A stretch of DNA of 64,000 nt from Sphingomonas sp. PP-CE-3G-477 (lineage in GTDB: Bacteria > Pseudomonadota > Alphaproteobacteria > Sphingomonadales > Sphingomonadaceae): NCBI RefSeq assembly GCF_003050745.1, contig NZ_QAOF01000006.1, forward strand, positions 1 through 64,000, written 5' to 3'. The notes beneath the pieces are model-generated. The model was not told where the DNA came from, ran no database searches, and saw only the letters and a list, made by a program, of their open reading frames with translations. This document shows, piece after piece, positions 25,690 through 37,775 of this stretch (its first letter is position 1; each line of letters begins with the position of its first letter). A program made the translations under genes and the position numbers.

Positions 25690-27388
25690 CGATCCAGCCA
25701 TACAGCGACGCTAGCAGCCTTTCCGGGTTCGCCATCGGCGAAGATCGGCCAGGTCTCTAGCGCAGGAAAATCAACGACATCGTCGCCGAGGTTGAGCGCG
25801 ATCGTGAGGATTGCACCGTCACCCATTTTCCAGCGCGCAACGACCGCCCCCTCGCCGATCGCTTCGGCGCCGATCGCTGTTGTGCCGCGCAGGCGGGGGA
25901 TGATCTGCTCATGGCGGATCTTGAGCAGGGTTCGGTACAGGTCCTGCCACTCGGCCGCATCGGCCCCGGGCCGTGCTCCCGATTGCAGGAAGGTTTCGTG
26001 CGCGTTGGGGTCTGGGATCGCTTCGCGCGCTTCGGGGTCGGCGAAGGCGGCGAACTTGGCGAACTCCTTGCGCCGGCCTTCGCGCACCGCGTCCGCTAGC
26101 TCGTCGTGAAAGTCGGTGAAGAACAGGAACGGGCTTTCGCTCCCGTGCTCGTCGCCGATGAAGAGCAAGGGTATCTGCGGGCCAAGCAGGAGCAACGCGG
26201 TCGCGGCGCGGAGCTTCCGGCGGTCGGCGAGAAGCGTCAGGCGTTCGCCCATCGCGCGGTTGCCGATCTGGTCGTGGTTCTGGAGGAACGCGACGAACGC
26301 AGTCGGCGACAATTGCGCGCTGGGTTTGCCGCGCGGCTTGCCGTCATGGTTGGGGGAGCCTTCGCCCTGGTAGATGAAGCCTTCGCCCAGGCAGCGCGCG
26401 AGGCGTTCGGCGGGACGGTCGGCGAAGTCGGCGTAATAGGCGCTGGTCTCGCCGGTGAGCAGGACGTGGAGGACGTTGTGGAAATCGTCGTTCCACTGCG
26501 CGTCGAACGCGGCGGGGTGGAGGCGGTCGGTATCGTTGCCCTCGTTTTCGAGGACGAGGTGGACGTGGCGGCCGGCGGTCTTCTCACGCAGTTCGGCGGC
26601 CATCGCGTCTAGGAAGGCGTTATTCTCGATCGCGTGGACCGCGTCGAAGCGCAGGCCGTCGAACTTGTACTCGTTCAGCCACATCAGCGCGTTGTCGACG
26701 AAGTAGCGGTGGACCGGCGCCTGGTCGACCGCGACCGCACCGCCCCAGGGGGTGTCGACTTCGGGGTGGAAGAAGCCCTTCGCATAGGCGCCGAGGTAGT
26801 TTCCGTCGGGGCCAAAGTGATTGTAGACCACGTCGAGAAACACGGCCAAACCGAGTTCGTGCGCGCGGTCGACCAGCGCTTTCAGGTCGTCGGGGGTGCC
26901 GTAGCTTTCGGCGGGGGCATAGGGCAGCACGCCGTCATAGCCCCAGTTGCGCGTGCCGCCGAACGAGTTGACGGGCATGAGTTCGATTCCCGTGATGCCG
27001 AGTTCGGCGATCGCAAGGAGGTGGTCCGCGACGCCGGCGAAGCCGCCGAGCGTGCCGACATGGACCTCCTGGATGACCATCTCTTCCCACGGTCGGCCGC
27101 GCCAGTCCGGGGTGCGCCACGCGTAGGCGTCACGGTCGACGACCACGCTCCAGCCGTGGACGCCACCGTCCTGTGCCCGTGCGGCGGGGTCTGGGACGGT
27201 CAGGTCGTCCGCGAGCCGGAACCGATACCGAGCACCGGCGTCGACCGCTGCCTTCGCGCTGAACCAACCCTCCGGTTCGGGGGTCATCGGGACCGCGTCG
27301 CCGTCGGCGATCTCGAGCGTCACCGCATCGCGGTCAGGTGCCCAGAGACGGAAGACCGTCCCGTCATCGGCGAGAGTCGGTCCCCAGA

Positions 27389-27392
<4 letters not shown>
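25686..27392 (-). CDS. treZ: Malto-oligosyltrehalose trehalohydrolase
   Basis: 568-aa GH13 enzyme releasing free trehalose from the TreY product. An N-terminal carbohydrate-binding E-set domain (about 1-85: WGPTLADDGTVFRLWAP) precedes the catalytic barrel with DVVYNHFGPDGNYLGAY, DGLRFDAVHAI (nucleophile Asp about 235), HLVLENEGNDTDRL (acid Glu about 270) and FLQNHDQIGNR. It overlaps glgX upstream and malQ downstream by ATGA, so the four enzymes are made as a coupled set. Confidence 0.95.
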
Positions 27393-29491
<2,099 letters not shown>

Positions 29492-29565
29492 TGCGAGGAC
29501 CCTTTTCGTGTCGTAATCGTCGCTGCGGGCGCGGCTTTATCGCGGTGCAGCATTCCTTGCCATGA

Positions 29566-29591
29566 AACCCGCCCGCCCGTTCCTATGTTCC
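29566..29591 (-). promoter_or_regulatory. Candidate EcfG (general stress) promoter for glgX-treZ-malQ-treY
   Basis: On the minus strand GGAAC (29587-29591) is followed after 17 nt by GGTT (29566-29569). The alphaproteobacterial EcfG consensus is GGAAC, 16-17 nt, CGTT, so 8 of 9 key bases match. The predicted start near 29557 leaves a leader of about 65 nt to the glgX ATG. Trehalose synthesis is a known EcfG target class in this group. No experimental evidence; a short motif can match by chance. Confidence 0.45.
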
Positions 29592-29672
29592 GCAAGCAGC
29601 AGCGAGTTTTCGCCGCACTCTTCTACGTATCAAGGACATGCACATGCCTTACACCATCCGATCGATCCTCGC

Positions 29673-30776
29673 ATGAGCGGCCCGAAACTGTTCGAGCCGC
29701 TCAAGGTCGGCAACCTGACGCTGGCCAACCGGATCGTGATCGCGCCGATGTGCCAGTATTCGGCGACCAACGGCTGCATGAACGACTGGCACCAAATCCA
29801 TCTGGGGCAGCTCGCGCTGTCGGGCGCGGCGCTGCTGACGATCGAGGCGAGCGCGGTTCTCCCCGAGGGTCGCATCACACATGGGGACGTCGGGCTGTAC
29901 GACGATGCGACCGAGGCGGCGATGGCGGGGGTGATCGAGAGCGTGCGGCGCTGGTCGGACATGCCGATCGCGATCCAGTTGTCGCACGCCGGGCGGAAGG
30001 CCTCGTGCGAGGTGCCGTGGAAGGGTGGACTCCAGATCGCACCGGGCGAGCCGAACGGGTGGCAGACCGAGGGGCCGTCGACAGTGCCGTTCCTGCCGGA
30101 GGAGAACGCACCGGTCGCGCTCGACGCCGAGGGTCTGGCGCGGGTGCGCGATGCGTTCGTGGCGGCGACGGTGCGTGCCGCGCGGCTCGGGATCGACGCG
30201 GTGCAGTTGCATGCCGCGCATGGATATCTGCTGCACGAGTTCCTGTCGCCGCTGTCGAACCGGCGCGAGGACGAGTATGGCGGCAGTCTCGAGAACCGGA
30301 TGCGCTTCCCGCTGGAGGTGTATGACGCGGTACGCGCTGCGTTTCCGGCCGAGCGTGCGGTGACGATGCGGGTTTCTGGGACCGATTGGGCCGAGGGCGG
30401 TTGGGATTCGGAGCAGACGGTGGCGTTTGCGAAGGCGCTGGAGGCGCGTGGATGCAGTGCGATCCACGTGTCGAGTGGCGGGATCACGCCGGCGCAGCAG
30501 ATACCGGTCGGGCCGAGCTATCAGGTGCCGCTCGCGCGGGCGGTGAAGCAGGCGGTGTCGATCCCGGTCGTCGCGGTCGGGCTGATTACCGATTTCGAAC
30601 AGGCGGAGGCGATTATCGGGACGGGTGATGCGGACATGATCGCGCTGGCTCGGACGATCCTGTACGATCCGCGCTGGCCTTGGCATGCGGCGGCGCATCT
30701 TGGGGGCAAGGTGAAGGCGCCGAAGCAGTATCTGCGGTCTCAGCCGCGGCAGTTTAAGGATTTGTTCGAGGGGTAA
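29673..30776 (+). CDS. Old Yellow Enzyme-family NADH:flavin oxidoreductase (YqjM type)
   Basis: 367-aa FMN TIM-barrel ene-reductase, expected to reduce activated C=C bonds of enones or electrophiles using NAD(P)H. YqjM-class features: APMCQYSATNG (redox-tuning Cys about 25), AIQLSHAGRKAS, LHAAHGYLLHEFLSPLSNRREDEYGG (substrate-binding His pair about 175-178) and DADMIALARTILYDPRWPW (phosphate loop). ATG at 29673 matches the family N-terminus MSGPKLFEPLKVGNLTLANR; an in-frame ATG at 29562 would add 37 unlikely residues. Divergent from glgX. Confidence 0.93.
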   Translation: MSGPKLFEPLKVGNLTLANRIVIAPMCQYSATNGCMNDWHQIHLGQLALSGAALLTIEASAVLPEGRITHGDVGLYDDATEAAMAGVIESVRRWSDMPIAIQLSHAGRKASCEVPWKGGLQIAPGEPNGWQTEGPSTVPFLPEENAPVALDAEGLARVRDAFVAATVRAARLGIDAVQLHAAHGYLLHEFLSPLSNRREDEYGGSLENRMRFPLEVYDAVRAAFPAERAVTMRVSGTDWAEGGWDSEQTVAFAKALEARGCSAIHVSSGGITPAQQIPVGPSYQVPLARAVKQAVSIPVVAVGLITDFEQAEAIIGTGDADMIALARTILYDPRWPWHAAAHLGGKVKAPKQYLRSQPRQFKDLFEG

Positions 30777-30797
30777 TGCAGGCCTCCCCCCAACTTC

Positions 30798-30891
30798 GTC
30801 ATCCCCGCGAAGGCGGGGATCCATACTGGCTAGCGGTACTGCGAGATCGCCGAAGTCCGAGAGTATGGATCCCCGCCTGCGCGGGGATGAC
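30798..30891. repeat. REPIN-like inverted pair of REP elements
   Basis: Two 30-nt arms (30798-30827 and 30862-30891) are inverted copies agreeing at 29 of 30 positions around a 34-nt loop. Each arm itself folds through a CCCCGCG / CGCGGGG type hairpin. It fills the 132-nt gap between the convergent Old Yellow Enzyme and SDR genes, so it may also terminate both transcripts. Confidence 0.8.
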
Positions 30892-30908
30892 AATGATTAA
30901 AAGGCGGG

Positions 30909-31712
30909 TCACCCCGCGACGGTCATCACCGAACCAGAATCGACCCGAATATCCGCACCGTTGATGAAACTGGCCCGTTCCGAGCACAGGAACACGATCG
31001 CCGACGCGACCTCCTCCGCCGTCCCGCGACGCTTCAAGGTCATCCCTGGGCGCTCTTCCTCGAGAAACGTCTCGATCGCCTCGTCGAAGCTCGTGCCCTT
31101 CTCGTCGGCGCGCTTCTGCATCATCTTGTCGGTCATCGGCGTGGCGATGAACGCGGGCGACACGGTGTTCACCAGCACATTGTCACACCCGTAAGCCTTC
31201 GACAGCCCCTTCGACAGGCTGGAAATACCCGCCTTCGACGCGCAATAGGCGAGTTCGTCGACATAGGGCTGCACCGCATCCTCCGAGCTCATCAGCACGA
31301 TACGACCCCATTTCGCGGCGCGCATCGCCGGGATCGCCTCGCGGCAGACGCGGACGGCGCCCATCAGGTTGATGTCGATCGTTGACTGCCAGCCTTCATC
31401 ATCAACTTCAAGGAAGTCGCCGGTCGCGCCGGTCACGCCTGCGCAGTTGACCAGGATGTCCGGATCGCCGAGCTGTTCGCGGACCTTGGCGAACAAGGCC
31501 TTCACGTCGTCGAGCTTGGTTAGGTCCGCCTCGACCGCGATCACTTCGCCGTGCGCCTCGAGGTCTTCGGCACTGGCGTCTAGGTCGCCGCCGGGTTGAT
31601 CGGTGATCGCGACGCGGACGCCTTCCTGGAGCAGCATCCGGGCGGTTTCCTTGCCCATGCCGCTGTCCGCGCCGGTGATGAGCGCGATCTTGCCTGTGAT
31701 ATCGAGGTTCAT
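30909..31712 (-). CDS. SDR-family NAD(P)-dependent oxidoreductase
   Basis: 267-aa classical short-chain dehydrogenase. Cofactor motif TGADSGMG (residues 14-21), NCAGVTG, and the catalytic pair YCASK with Ser in VLMSSEDA. An acidic residue in ITDQPGGDLD after beta-2 suggests NAD preference. AAGGAC lies 6 nt before the ATG. It follows the GH15 gene by 28 nt on the same strand, so it is probably in one unit with GH15 and the glucose dehydrogenase-like SDR. The substrate cannot be read from sequence. Confidence 0.92.
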   Translation of the reverse strand: MNLDITGKIALITGADSGMGKETARMLLQEGVRVAITDQPGGDLDASAEDLEAHGEVIAVEADLTKLDDVKALFAKVREQLGDPDILVNCAGVTGATGDFLEVDDEGWQSTIDINLMGAVRVCREAIPAMRAAKWGRIVLMSSEDAVQPYVDELAYCASKAGISSLSKGLSKAYGCDNVLVNTVSPAFIATPMTDKMMQKRADEKGTSFDEAIETFLEEERPGMTLKRRGTAEEVASAIVFLCSERASFINGADIRVDSGSVMTVAG

Positions 31713-31740
31713 GCTGTCGTCCTTACGTCAGTGAAAAAGG

Positions 31741-33576
31741 TCATGCCCATTCCCGCGGCCCGTCGCTGTCGAGCGCGCGGTCGAGGTAGAAGGCCGCGCT
31801 GATCAGCGCCAAATGGCTGAAGCCTTGCGGGAAATTGCCGAGGAAGCTGCCGTCCTGCGCTATCTCCTCGGCGAACAGGCCGAGATGATTGCCGTGCGCG
31901 AGCAGCTTCTCGAAGTTCAGCCGTGCCTCGTCGAGCCGCCCTGCCCGCGCCAGGCATTCGACGTACCAGAACGAGCAGGCGACGAACGTCCCCTCCTGCC
32001 CCGGCAAGCCATCATCGATCCGGTAGCGATAGACCTGCCCGTCGTCGGACAGGTCGTTCCCGATCGCCTCCAGCGTCGCGAGCCACTTGGGATCGGTCGC
32101 GCCGACGAAGCGGACCAGCGGCATCATCAGCAGCGCGCCGTCGACCGCCAGATCCTCCGGCGCATCGCCGATCGCGCGGACGAAGCGGCCAAGATCGTTG
32201 TTCCAGAAATTCGCCCAGATATCGTCGTGGATCGCCGTCCGCGTCTCGGACCAGCGGACCAGCGGCGCGGGCAGCGAACGCTTCTGCGCGAGTCGCACCG
32301 CGCGGTCGACCGCGACCCAGCTCATCAACCGCGAGTGGAGATAATGCTTGTTCGGCCCGCGGACCTCCCAGATCCCTGAGTCCGGCGTGTCCCACGTCTC
32401 GCAGACCTGATCGACGATCCGCGAGATCGCGACCCACGAGTCGTGCGCGATCGGCTCGCCGTATTTGCTGCCGAGATAGGTCGCGTCGAGCAGCGCGCCG
32501 TAGATGTCGTGCTGGGTCTGGTCCTTCGCCTCGTTGCCGACGACGATCGGGGTCGCGCCCTCGAACCCAGCAAGGTCGAGCTTGCGTTCGTCGGCGATCT
32601 CGCCGCCGTCGAGCGCATACATGACGCCAAGATGGCCTTTCGAACACGCCTGCGCGCGGTCCATCGCCCAGTGGAGGAAGCCGACCGCTTCGCATTGGTA
32701 GCCGAGCCGGAGCAGCGCGTAGACGGTGAACGAGGAGTCGCGGATCCACGTCGCGCGGTAATCCCAATTGCGGACGCCGCCATGCGCTTCGGGAAGGCCG
32801 AAGGTGGCGGCGGCGGCGATCGAGCCGTGCTTTCGCGAGGTCAGCAACTTCAGTGCCATCGCCGAGCGCTCGACCGTCTCGCGCCAGCGGCCGCGGTAGC
32901 GCGACTTGCGGCTCCATGCGCGCCAATAGGCGATGTCCTTCTCTACGATCGCATCGAGCGCTTCGGTATCGAGCGAAACGTCGTCGGGGTTGCTGAGGAT
33001 CAGCGAGACGGTGTCGCCTTCGTTGAGATGGATCTCGGCAGTCAGGTCGCAGCCGTCCGCGACGAGCGTCGCGGCACCGTGAACTGCGAGCGCTAGGCCG
33101 CTCTCGTGATCGAACCGTCCGCGCGACACGTCCGCATCGGTCGTCGTGACGGAGGCTGTGCGGCCCATCACGCCATAGTCGAACCGCGGGGCGCACCGGA
33201 CGCGGACCGTCGCCGATCCGCGCGTGCACGTCAGCCGACGGACCAGCCGCGACGGCGCGTCGTCCTTGTCGTTGCCGACCGGCATGAGGTCGACCAGATC
33301 GACGCTCGCTGCGTTGGCCATCCAGCGGGTCAGCAGGATGTTGGTCTCGGGCAGGTACATCTGGACGATGTTCGCGTCGGGCAGATCGGGCTCGACCGCG
33401 AAATGCCCGCCCTTGTCGCCATCCAGCAACCGCGCGAAGACCGACGCGCTGTCGAGGCCCGGCCAGCAGAGATAATCGATCGTCCCGGCCGTATCGACCA
33501 GCGCGATCGTCTCCAGATTACCGATCGCGCCGTGATCCGCGATCGATATGCCGAGCTTATCCCCAAGCTCACCCAT
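31741..33576 (-). CDS. Glycoside hydrolase family 15 protein (glucoamylase / trehalase-like)
   Basis: 611 aa. The N-terminal beta-domain (about 1-220) is followed by an (alpha/alpha)6 barrel. Catalytic segments: RNWDYRATWIRDSSFT (about 265), DSGIWEVRGPNKHYLHSR (general acid Glu about 405) and GLFAEEIAQDGSFLGNFPQGFSH (general base Glu about 575). GH15 includes bacterial glucoamylases, glucodextranases and actinobacterial-type trehalases, all releasing glucose. Near a trehalose operon the trehalase reading is attractive but unproven. No signal peptide, so cytoplasmic. The start overlaps the upstream SDR stop by 8 nt. Confidence 0.93.
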   Translation of the reverse strand: MGELGDKLGISIADHGAIGNLETIALVDTAGTIDYLCWPGLDSASVFARLLDGDKGGHFAVEPDLPDANIVQMYLPETNILLTRWMANAASVDLVDLMPVGNDKDDAPSRLVRRLTCTRGSATVRVRCAPRFDYGVMGRTASVTTTDADVSRGRFDHESGLALAVHGAATLVADGCDLTAEIHLNEGDTVSLILSNPDDVSLDTEALDAIVEKDIAYWRAWSRKSRYRGRWRETVERSAMALKLLTSRKHGSIAAAATFGLPEAHGGVRNWDYRATWIRDSSFTVYALLRLGYQCEAVGFLHWAMDRAQACSKGHLGVMYALDGGEIADERKLDLAGFEGATPIVVGNEAKDQTQHDIYGALLDATYLGSKYGEPIAHDSWVAISRIVDQVCETWDTPDSGIWEVRGPNKHYLHSRLMSWVAVDRAVRLAQKRSLPAPLVRWSETRTAIHDDIWANFWNNDLGRFVRAIGDAPEDLAVDGALLMMPLVRFVGATDPKWLATLEAIGNDLSDDGQVYRYRIDDGLPGQEGTFVACSFWYVECLARAGRLDEARLNFEKLLAHGNHLGLFAEEIAQDGSFLGNFPQGFSHLALISAAFYLDRALDSDGPREWA

Positions 33577-34360
33577 TATCGCGGAAGCCGGGATACAGGC
33601 TCATGCCGCCATCGATGGTGAGCGTCGATCCGACGATATAGTCCGCCGCGTCCGACACGAGGAACAGCGCCGCCCGCGCGACGTCCTCGGGGTCGCCGAT
33701 CCGGCCGTAGGGGATTAGTTCGAGCAGCTTGTCCTGGTCGGCGGTCGCGTCCTCGTTGATTTCGGTCGCGATCGCGCCGGGGGCTATGCCGTTCACGCGG
33801 ATGCGGTCGCCGGCGATTTCCTGCGCGAGCGTGCGCATCAGCATCGCGCTGCCGCCCTTTGACGCAGCGTAGTTCGCATGGCCTGCCCAGGGAATGACCT
33901 CGTGCACCGAACTCATGAACAGGATCTTCCCGATCGAGCGGCTGAATCCGCGGTCGCCCTGCTTGCGGAAGCGCCTAACAGCCTCGCGCGAGACGAGGAA
34001 CTGGCCGGTCAGGTTGACGTCGATGACGCGCTTCCAGTCCTCCAGCGTCAGGTCGGCATAGGCCGCATCCTTCTGCATGCCGGCGTTGGCGAAGACGATG
34101 TCGACGCTGCCGAAGCGCTCGACCGTCTCGTCGAACAATTTCAGCACCGCCGCCTCGTCCGACGTATCCGCCTCGCAGGCGAACGCTTCGCCGCCCGCCT
34201 GCTCGATCGCCTCGACTACCTCGCGCGCCTTGTCCGCGCTGCTATTGTAGTTGACCGCGACCTTCGCGCCGGCCTTGGCAAAGGCGATGGCAGAGGCGCG
34301 GCCGAGCCCTGAGCTCGCGCCGGTAACGATCGCGGCCTGGCCTGTCAGGTCGATGTGCAT
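33569..34360 (-). CDS. SDR-family oxidoreductase, glucose 1-dehydrogenase-like
   Basis: 263 aa. Cofactor loop TGASSGLG (about 14-21), FANAG, catalytic Ser in LFMSSVHEVIPW and YAASK. HEVIPWAGHANYAASKGG and PGAIATEIN resemble Bacillus-type glucose 1-dehydrogenases, which oxidise glucose to gluconolactone with NAD(P). Next to a glucose-releasing GH15 gene this suggests direct oxidation of the released glucose. First gene of the three-gene minus-strand unit, divergent from katE across 170 nt. Confidence 0.92.
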   Translation of the reverse strand: MHIDLTGQAAIVTGASSGLGRASAIAFAKAGAKVAVNYNSSADKAREVVEAIEQAGGEAFACEADTSDEAAVLKLFDETVERFGSVDIVFANAGMQKDAAYADLTLEDWKRVIDVNLTGQFLVSREAVRRFRKQGDRGFSRSIGKILFMSSVHEVIPWAGHANYAASKGGSAMLMRTLAQEIAGDRIRVNGIAPGAIATEINEDATADQDKLLELIPYGRIGDPEDVARAALFLVSDAADYIVGSTLTIDGGMSLYPGFRDNG

Positions 34361-34530
34361 GGCTGGTCTTTCGCTGGGGATTATCGCGGCTTAACGCGCG
34401 CCCTCCGGCATTTCTCCCTGCTCACGCCCTCCCCCCGCAATCTTGCTGATCTGCGTTAAGTCCTCGTTTCCGGTGCAACTCTTCGCCCGCCCCGCGCGCT
34501 GTGGGTCCTGAGAAGCTACGAGGACGGCAC

Positions 34531-36678
34531 ATGACCAAGACGATCGCCAAGGATACCGGCACGCCCCCGCGGGGCGCCAAATTCGAAACGCAGATCGGCG
34601 AAGGCGGCGAACTGCACCAGGTCGCGAGCGGCGACGGCGACGTGCTGACGACGCAGCAGGGCATCCCGGTATTCGACGACCAGAATTCGCTCAAGGTCGG
34701 CGATCGCGGGCCGACGCTGCTCGAGGATTTCCACTTCCGCGAGAAGATCTTCCACTTCGATCATGAGCGTATCCCCGAGCGCGTAGTCCACGCCCGCGGT
34801 TACGGCGCGCACGGCACGTTCACGCTGACCGAGAGCCTCGAGGAATTCACCAGCGCCGGCATCCTGACCGAAGTCGGCGAGCAGACCCCGATGTTCCTGC
34901 GTTTCTCGACGGTCGCGGGCAACAAGGGCTCGGCCGATCTCGCGCGTGATGTGCGTGGCTTCGCAGTGAAGTTCTACACCAAGGAAGGCAATTGGGACGT
35001 CGTCGGGAACAACATCCCGGTGTTCTTCATCCAGGACGCGATCAAGTTCCCCGACCTGATCCATGCCGCCAAGCAGGAGCCCGACCGCGGCTTCCCGCAG
35101 GCGCAGACCGCGCATGACAATTTCTGGGACTTCATCAGCCTGACCCCGGAATCGATGCACATGGTCATGTGGATCATGTCCGACCGTACGATCCCGCGCG
35201 GCTTCCGCTTCGTCGAGGGTTTCGGCGTGCACACGTTCCGCCTCGTCAATGCCGAGGGCAAGGGCACCTACGTCAAGTTTCACTTCAAGCCGAAGCTGGG
35301 CCTCCAGTCGGTCGCGTGGAACGAGGCGGTCAAGATCAATGGTGCCGATCCCGACTTCCATCGTCGCGACCTCTGGGACTCGATCGACCAGGGTAACTTC
35401 CCCGAGTGGGATATGGGCGTGCAACTGTTCGACGACGAGTTCGCCGACAATTTCGAGTTCGACGTGCTCGACGCGACCAAGGTCATTCCCGAGGAGCAGA
35501 TCCCGGTCCGCATCATCGGCAGCTTCAAGCTCGATCGTCTGGTCGACAATTTCTTCGCCGATACCGAGCAGGTCGCGTTCTGCACGCAGAACATCGTGCC
35601 GGGGATCGGCTTCACCAACGATCCGCTGTTGCAGGGCCGCAACTTCTCGTATCTCGATACGCAGCTGAAGCGCCTCGGCAGCCCCAACTTCACGCATATC
35701 CCGATCAATGCGCCGAAGATCCCGGTGAACAATTGCCAGCAGGACGGCCACATGGCGATGCATGCCCGCAAGGGTCGTGCGAACTATGAGCCGAACAGCT
35801 GGGCCGGCACTCCGCGCGAAAGCCCAACGAAGGGCTACAAACACTTCCCGTCGCAGGAGACGGGACGCAAGGCGCAGGTGCGCTCGGTGACGTTCGCCGA
35901 TCACTACAGCCAGGCGCGGCAGTTCTTCATCAGTCAGACCGAGATCGAGAAGAAGCACATCGGCGATGCGTTGACGTTCGAGCTGTCGAAAGTCGAGCGG
36001 GTCGACATCCGCGAGTTGATGGTCGGGCATTTGCTCAACATCGACGAGAAGCTCGCGAAGACGGTTGCCACCGGTCTCGGGCTCAAGGCCATGCCGCCAA
36101 AGGCCAAGGCTGCGGTCGAAACGCGGACCGACCTGCCCGCTTCGGACGCGCTCAGCATCCTAAAGAACACCAGCGGCAGCTTCGAGGGTCGCAAGCTCGG
36201 CATTCTCGTCACCGATAGTGCTCCGGCAGCGATCGTGCAGGCCCTGGTCGACGGGATCGTCGCGGCGAAGGCCACGTACGAGATCATCGCACCGAAGGTT
36301 GCCGGTGCGACGCTCGACGACGGTACGCTCGCGGAAGGCAAGCAGAAGATCGATGGCGCGCCATCGGTACTCTACGATGCCGTCGCGATCGTGGTGTCGG
36401 CGGACGGGGCCAAGAAGCTCGGCAAGGACAAGACTGCCAAGGACTTCGTCAGCGACGCGTTCGGGCATGCCAAGTTCATCGGTTTCAATGCCGAGTCGAA
36501 GCCGTTCCTCGAAAAGGCCGGCATCGAGGACGAAGACATGGATGACGGCGTGATCGCGCTGGGCGGCAAGGGCGATGTCGACGCGTTCCTCAAGACGCTC
36601 GGCAAGCTCCGCATCTGGGACCGCGAACTGAACGGCGACCTCGACGCGCCAGCGTTCGAAAACCCCGAGGCGGCTTGA
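34531..36678 (+). CDS. katE: Catalase HPII-type (large subunit, clade II)
   Basis: 715-aa large catalase that dismutates hydrogen peroxide. Heme pocket: [11 protein letters not shown] (distal His about 85), [12 protein letters not shown] (Asn) and [14 protein letters not shown] (proximal Tyr about 373). The C-terminal 140 residues ([20 protein letters not shown] and [16 protein letters not shown]) form the DJ-1/PfpI-like flavodoxin fold typical of large catalases. ATG at 34531 has GAGGAC upstream; a GTG at 34501 is less likely. Its stop overlaps the next gene's TTG start (TTGA). Confidence 0.96.
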   Translation: MTKTIAKDTGTPPRGAKFETQIGEGGELHQVASGDGDVLTTQQGIPVFDDQNSLKVGDRGPTLLEDFHFREKIFHFDHERIPERVVHARGYGAHGTFTLTESLEEFTSAGILTEVGEQTPMFLRFSTVAGNKGSADLARDVRGFAVKFYTKEGNWDVVGNNIPVFFIQDAIKFPDLIHAAKQEPDRGFPQAQTAHDNFWDFISLTPESMHMVMWIMSDRTIPRGFRFVEGFGVHTFRLVNAEGKGTYVKFHFKPKLGLQSVAWNEAVKINGADPDFHRRDLWDSIDQGNFPEWDMGVQLFDDEFADNFEFDVLDATKVIPEEQIPVRIIGSFKLDRLVDNFFADTEQVAFCTQNIVPGIGFTNDPLLQGRNFSYLDTQLKRLGSPNFTHIPINAPKIPVNNCQQDGHMAMHARKGRANYEPNSWAGTPRESPTKGYKHFPSQETGRKAQVRSVTFADHYSQARQFFISQTEIEKKHIGDALTFELSKVERVDIRELMVGHLLNIDEKLAKTVATGLGLKAMPPKAKAAVETRTDLPASDALSILKNTSGSFEGRKLGILVTDSAPAAIVQALVDGIVAAKATYEIIAPKVAGATLDDGTLAEGKQKIDGAPSVLYDAVAIVVSADGAKKLGKDKTAKDFVSDAFGHAKFIGFNAESKPFLEKAGIEDEDMDDGVIALGGKGDVDAFLKTLGKLRIWDRELNGDLDAPAFENPEAA

Positions 36679-37775
36679 TCGCTTCGTTCAAACCCGGGTC
36701 GTCGCCACCGTACGCTCAGCGTGCGGTGGCTATCGCCATTCCGGTCAAGAACGAAGACCAGTATTTGTCTGGCTGCCTCGACGCGCTGGATCGCGCGGCG
36801 GGGCGGTATGGCGGCAAGGTCGTTATCGTCGCGATGGCGAACGACTGCACCGATGGTACGATCGATATCCTGACGAACTGGCGGCCGGCGCATGCGACCC
36901 TCGCATGGTCGGCCGTTTCGCTTTTGCCGGGTGCGCGGCACGCCGGCTGGGCACGCCGCCTTGCGCTGGACGCCGGCGCCGCGCTGCTCACGCATCACAC
37001 CGATCTTCTGTTGTCGACCGATGCGGACACAAACGTGGCTGCGGACTGGATCGTGCGGATCGTTGCGCATGTCGACGCGGGTAACGACGCCGTGGCCGGT
37101 CGCGCGCTGACGCTGCGGTCCGATCGTGCGAGCCTTGGCGCGGTGGCACGGCGGAGGCTCGATCAGCTCGGGCGCTATTATACCGCGCTCGATTATCTTC
37201 GCGCGCGCGCCGAGACCGAACAGCATGATCCTTGGCCACGCCATTTCTATGAAGGGGGCGCGAGTATCGCGGTGACGCACGCCATGTACCGCCGGATCGG
37301 TGGGGCCCCTACCCCGCCCGTTGCCGAAGACCGCGCACTGTTCGATCGGATCCGGGCACATGGCGCGCAGGTTCGGCACCCGCTCGACGTCCGTGTCTTC
37401 ACGTCGTGCAGAATTTCGGGACGAGCGCCGGGTGGCATGGCGGACGCGGTCGCGCGGTGGATCGACCAGCCGATCGATGCGCCGCTGCACGAGACCTATG
37501 CGGTGACGGCGGCGCTCGATCCCGCCTCCGCGAACCCGAGCGACCAGCTCAGCTTCGCGACGTTGCCCGCCGCGATCCGCGAGGCGCAGACGCTGATCCG
37601 CCTAACCCGCGTCTTCCAGTCGCCAGAGGTCGAGCCGATACGCTTCGTGCCGATCGCTGCGAACGACCGTGACGCGGTCACCGAGCGCGGCGTGCAGTTC
37701 GGCAACGGCATCGTCCCCGCTTTTGGGATAGTCGGTCTCGCCGATCCAGTGGACCAGCATCACATACCCGCCTGA
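36675..37775 (+). CDS. Glycosyltransferase family 2 protein
   Basis: 366 aa. GT-A fold: [21 protein letters not shown] at the N-terminus, MANDCTDGT, and [14 protein letters not shown] as the DXD-type metal site (about 115). No membrane segment. The first possible start is TTG at 36675, overlapping the katE stop (TTGA); GTG at 36726 is an alternative. The last 58 residues lie antisense to the 3' end of the converging methyltransferase gene (174-nt overlap), suggesting a lost stop codon and an extended tail. With the methyltransferase, deacetylase and acyl-CoA dehydrogenase genes beyond it, it probably belongs to one glycan- or lipid-modifying pathway. Confidence 0.88.
   Translation: MIASFKPGSSPPYAQRAVAIAIPVKNEDQYLSGCLDALDRAAGRYGGKVVIVAMANDCTDGTIDILTNWRPAHATLAWSAVSLLPGARHAGWARRLALDAGAALLTHHTDLLLSTDADTNVAADWIVRIVAHVDAGNDAVAGRALTLRSDRASLGAVARRRLDQLGRYYTALDYLRARAETEQHDPWPRHFYEGGASIAVTHAMYRRIGGAPTPPVAEDRALFDRIRAHGAQVRHPLDVRVFTSCRISGRAPGGMADAVARWIDQPIDAPLHETYAVTAALDPASANPSDQLSFATLPAAIREAQTLIRLTRVFQSPEVEPIRFVPIAANDRDAVTERGVQFGNGIVPAFGIVGLADPVDQHHIPA

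Noticed and set aside
29562..29672. Extended N-terminus for the Old Yellow Enzyme
   Set aside because: The added 37 residues lack family similarity and the region holds the glgX promoter candidate.
30777..30908. CRISPR array or insertion sequence at the repeat-rich gap
   Set aside because: Only one inverted pair, no regular spacers, no transposase and no cas genes.
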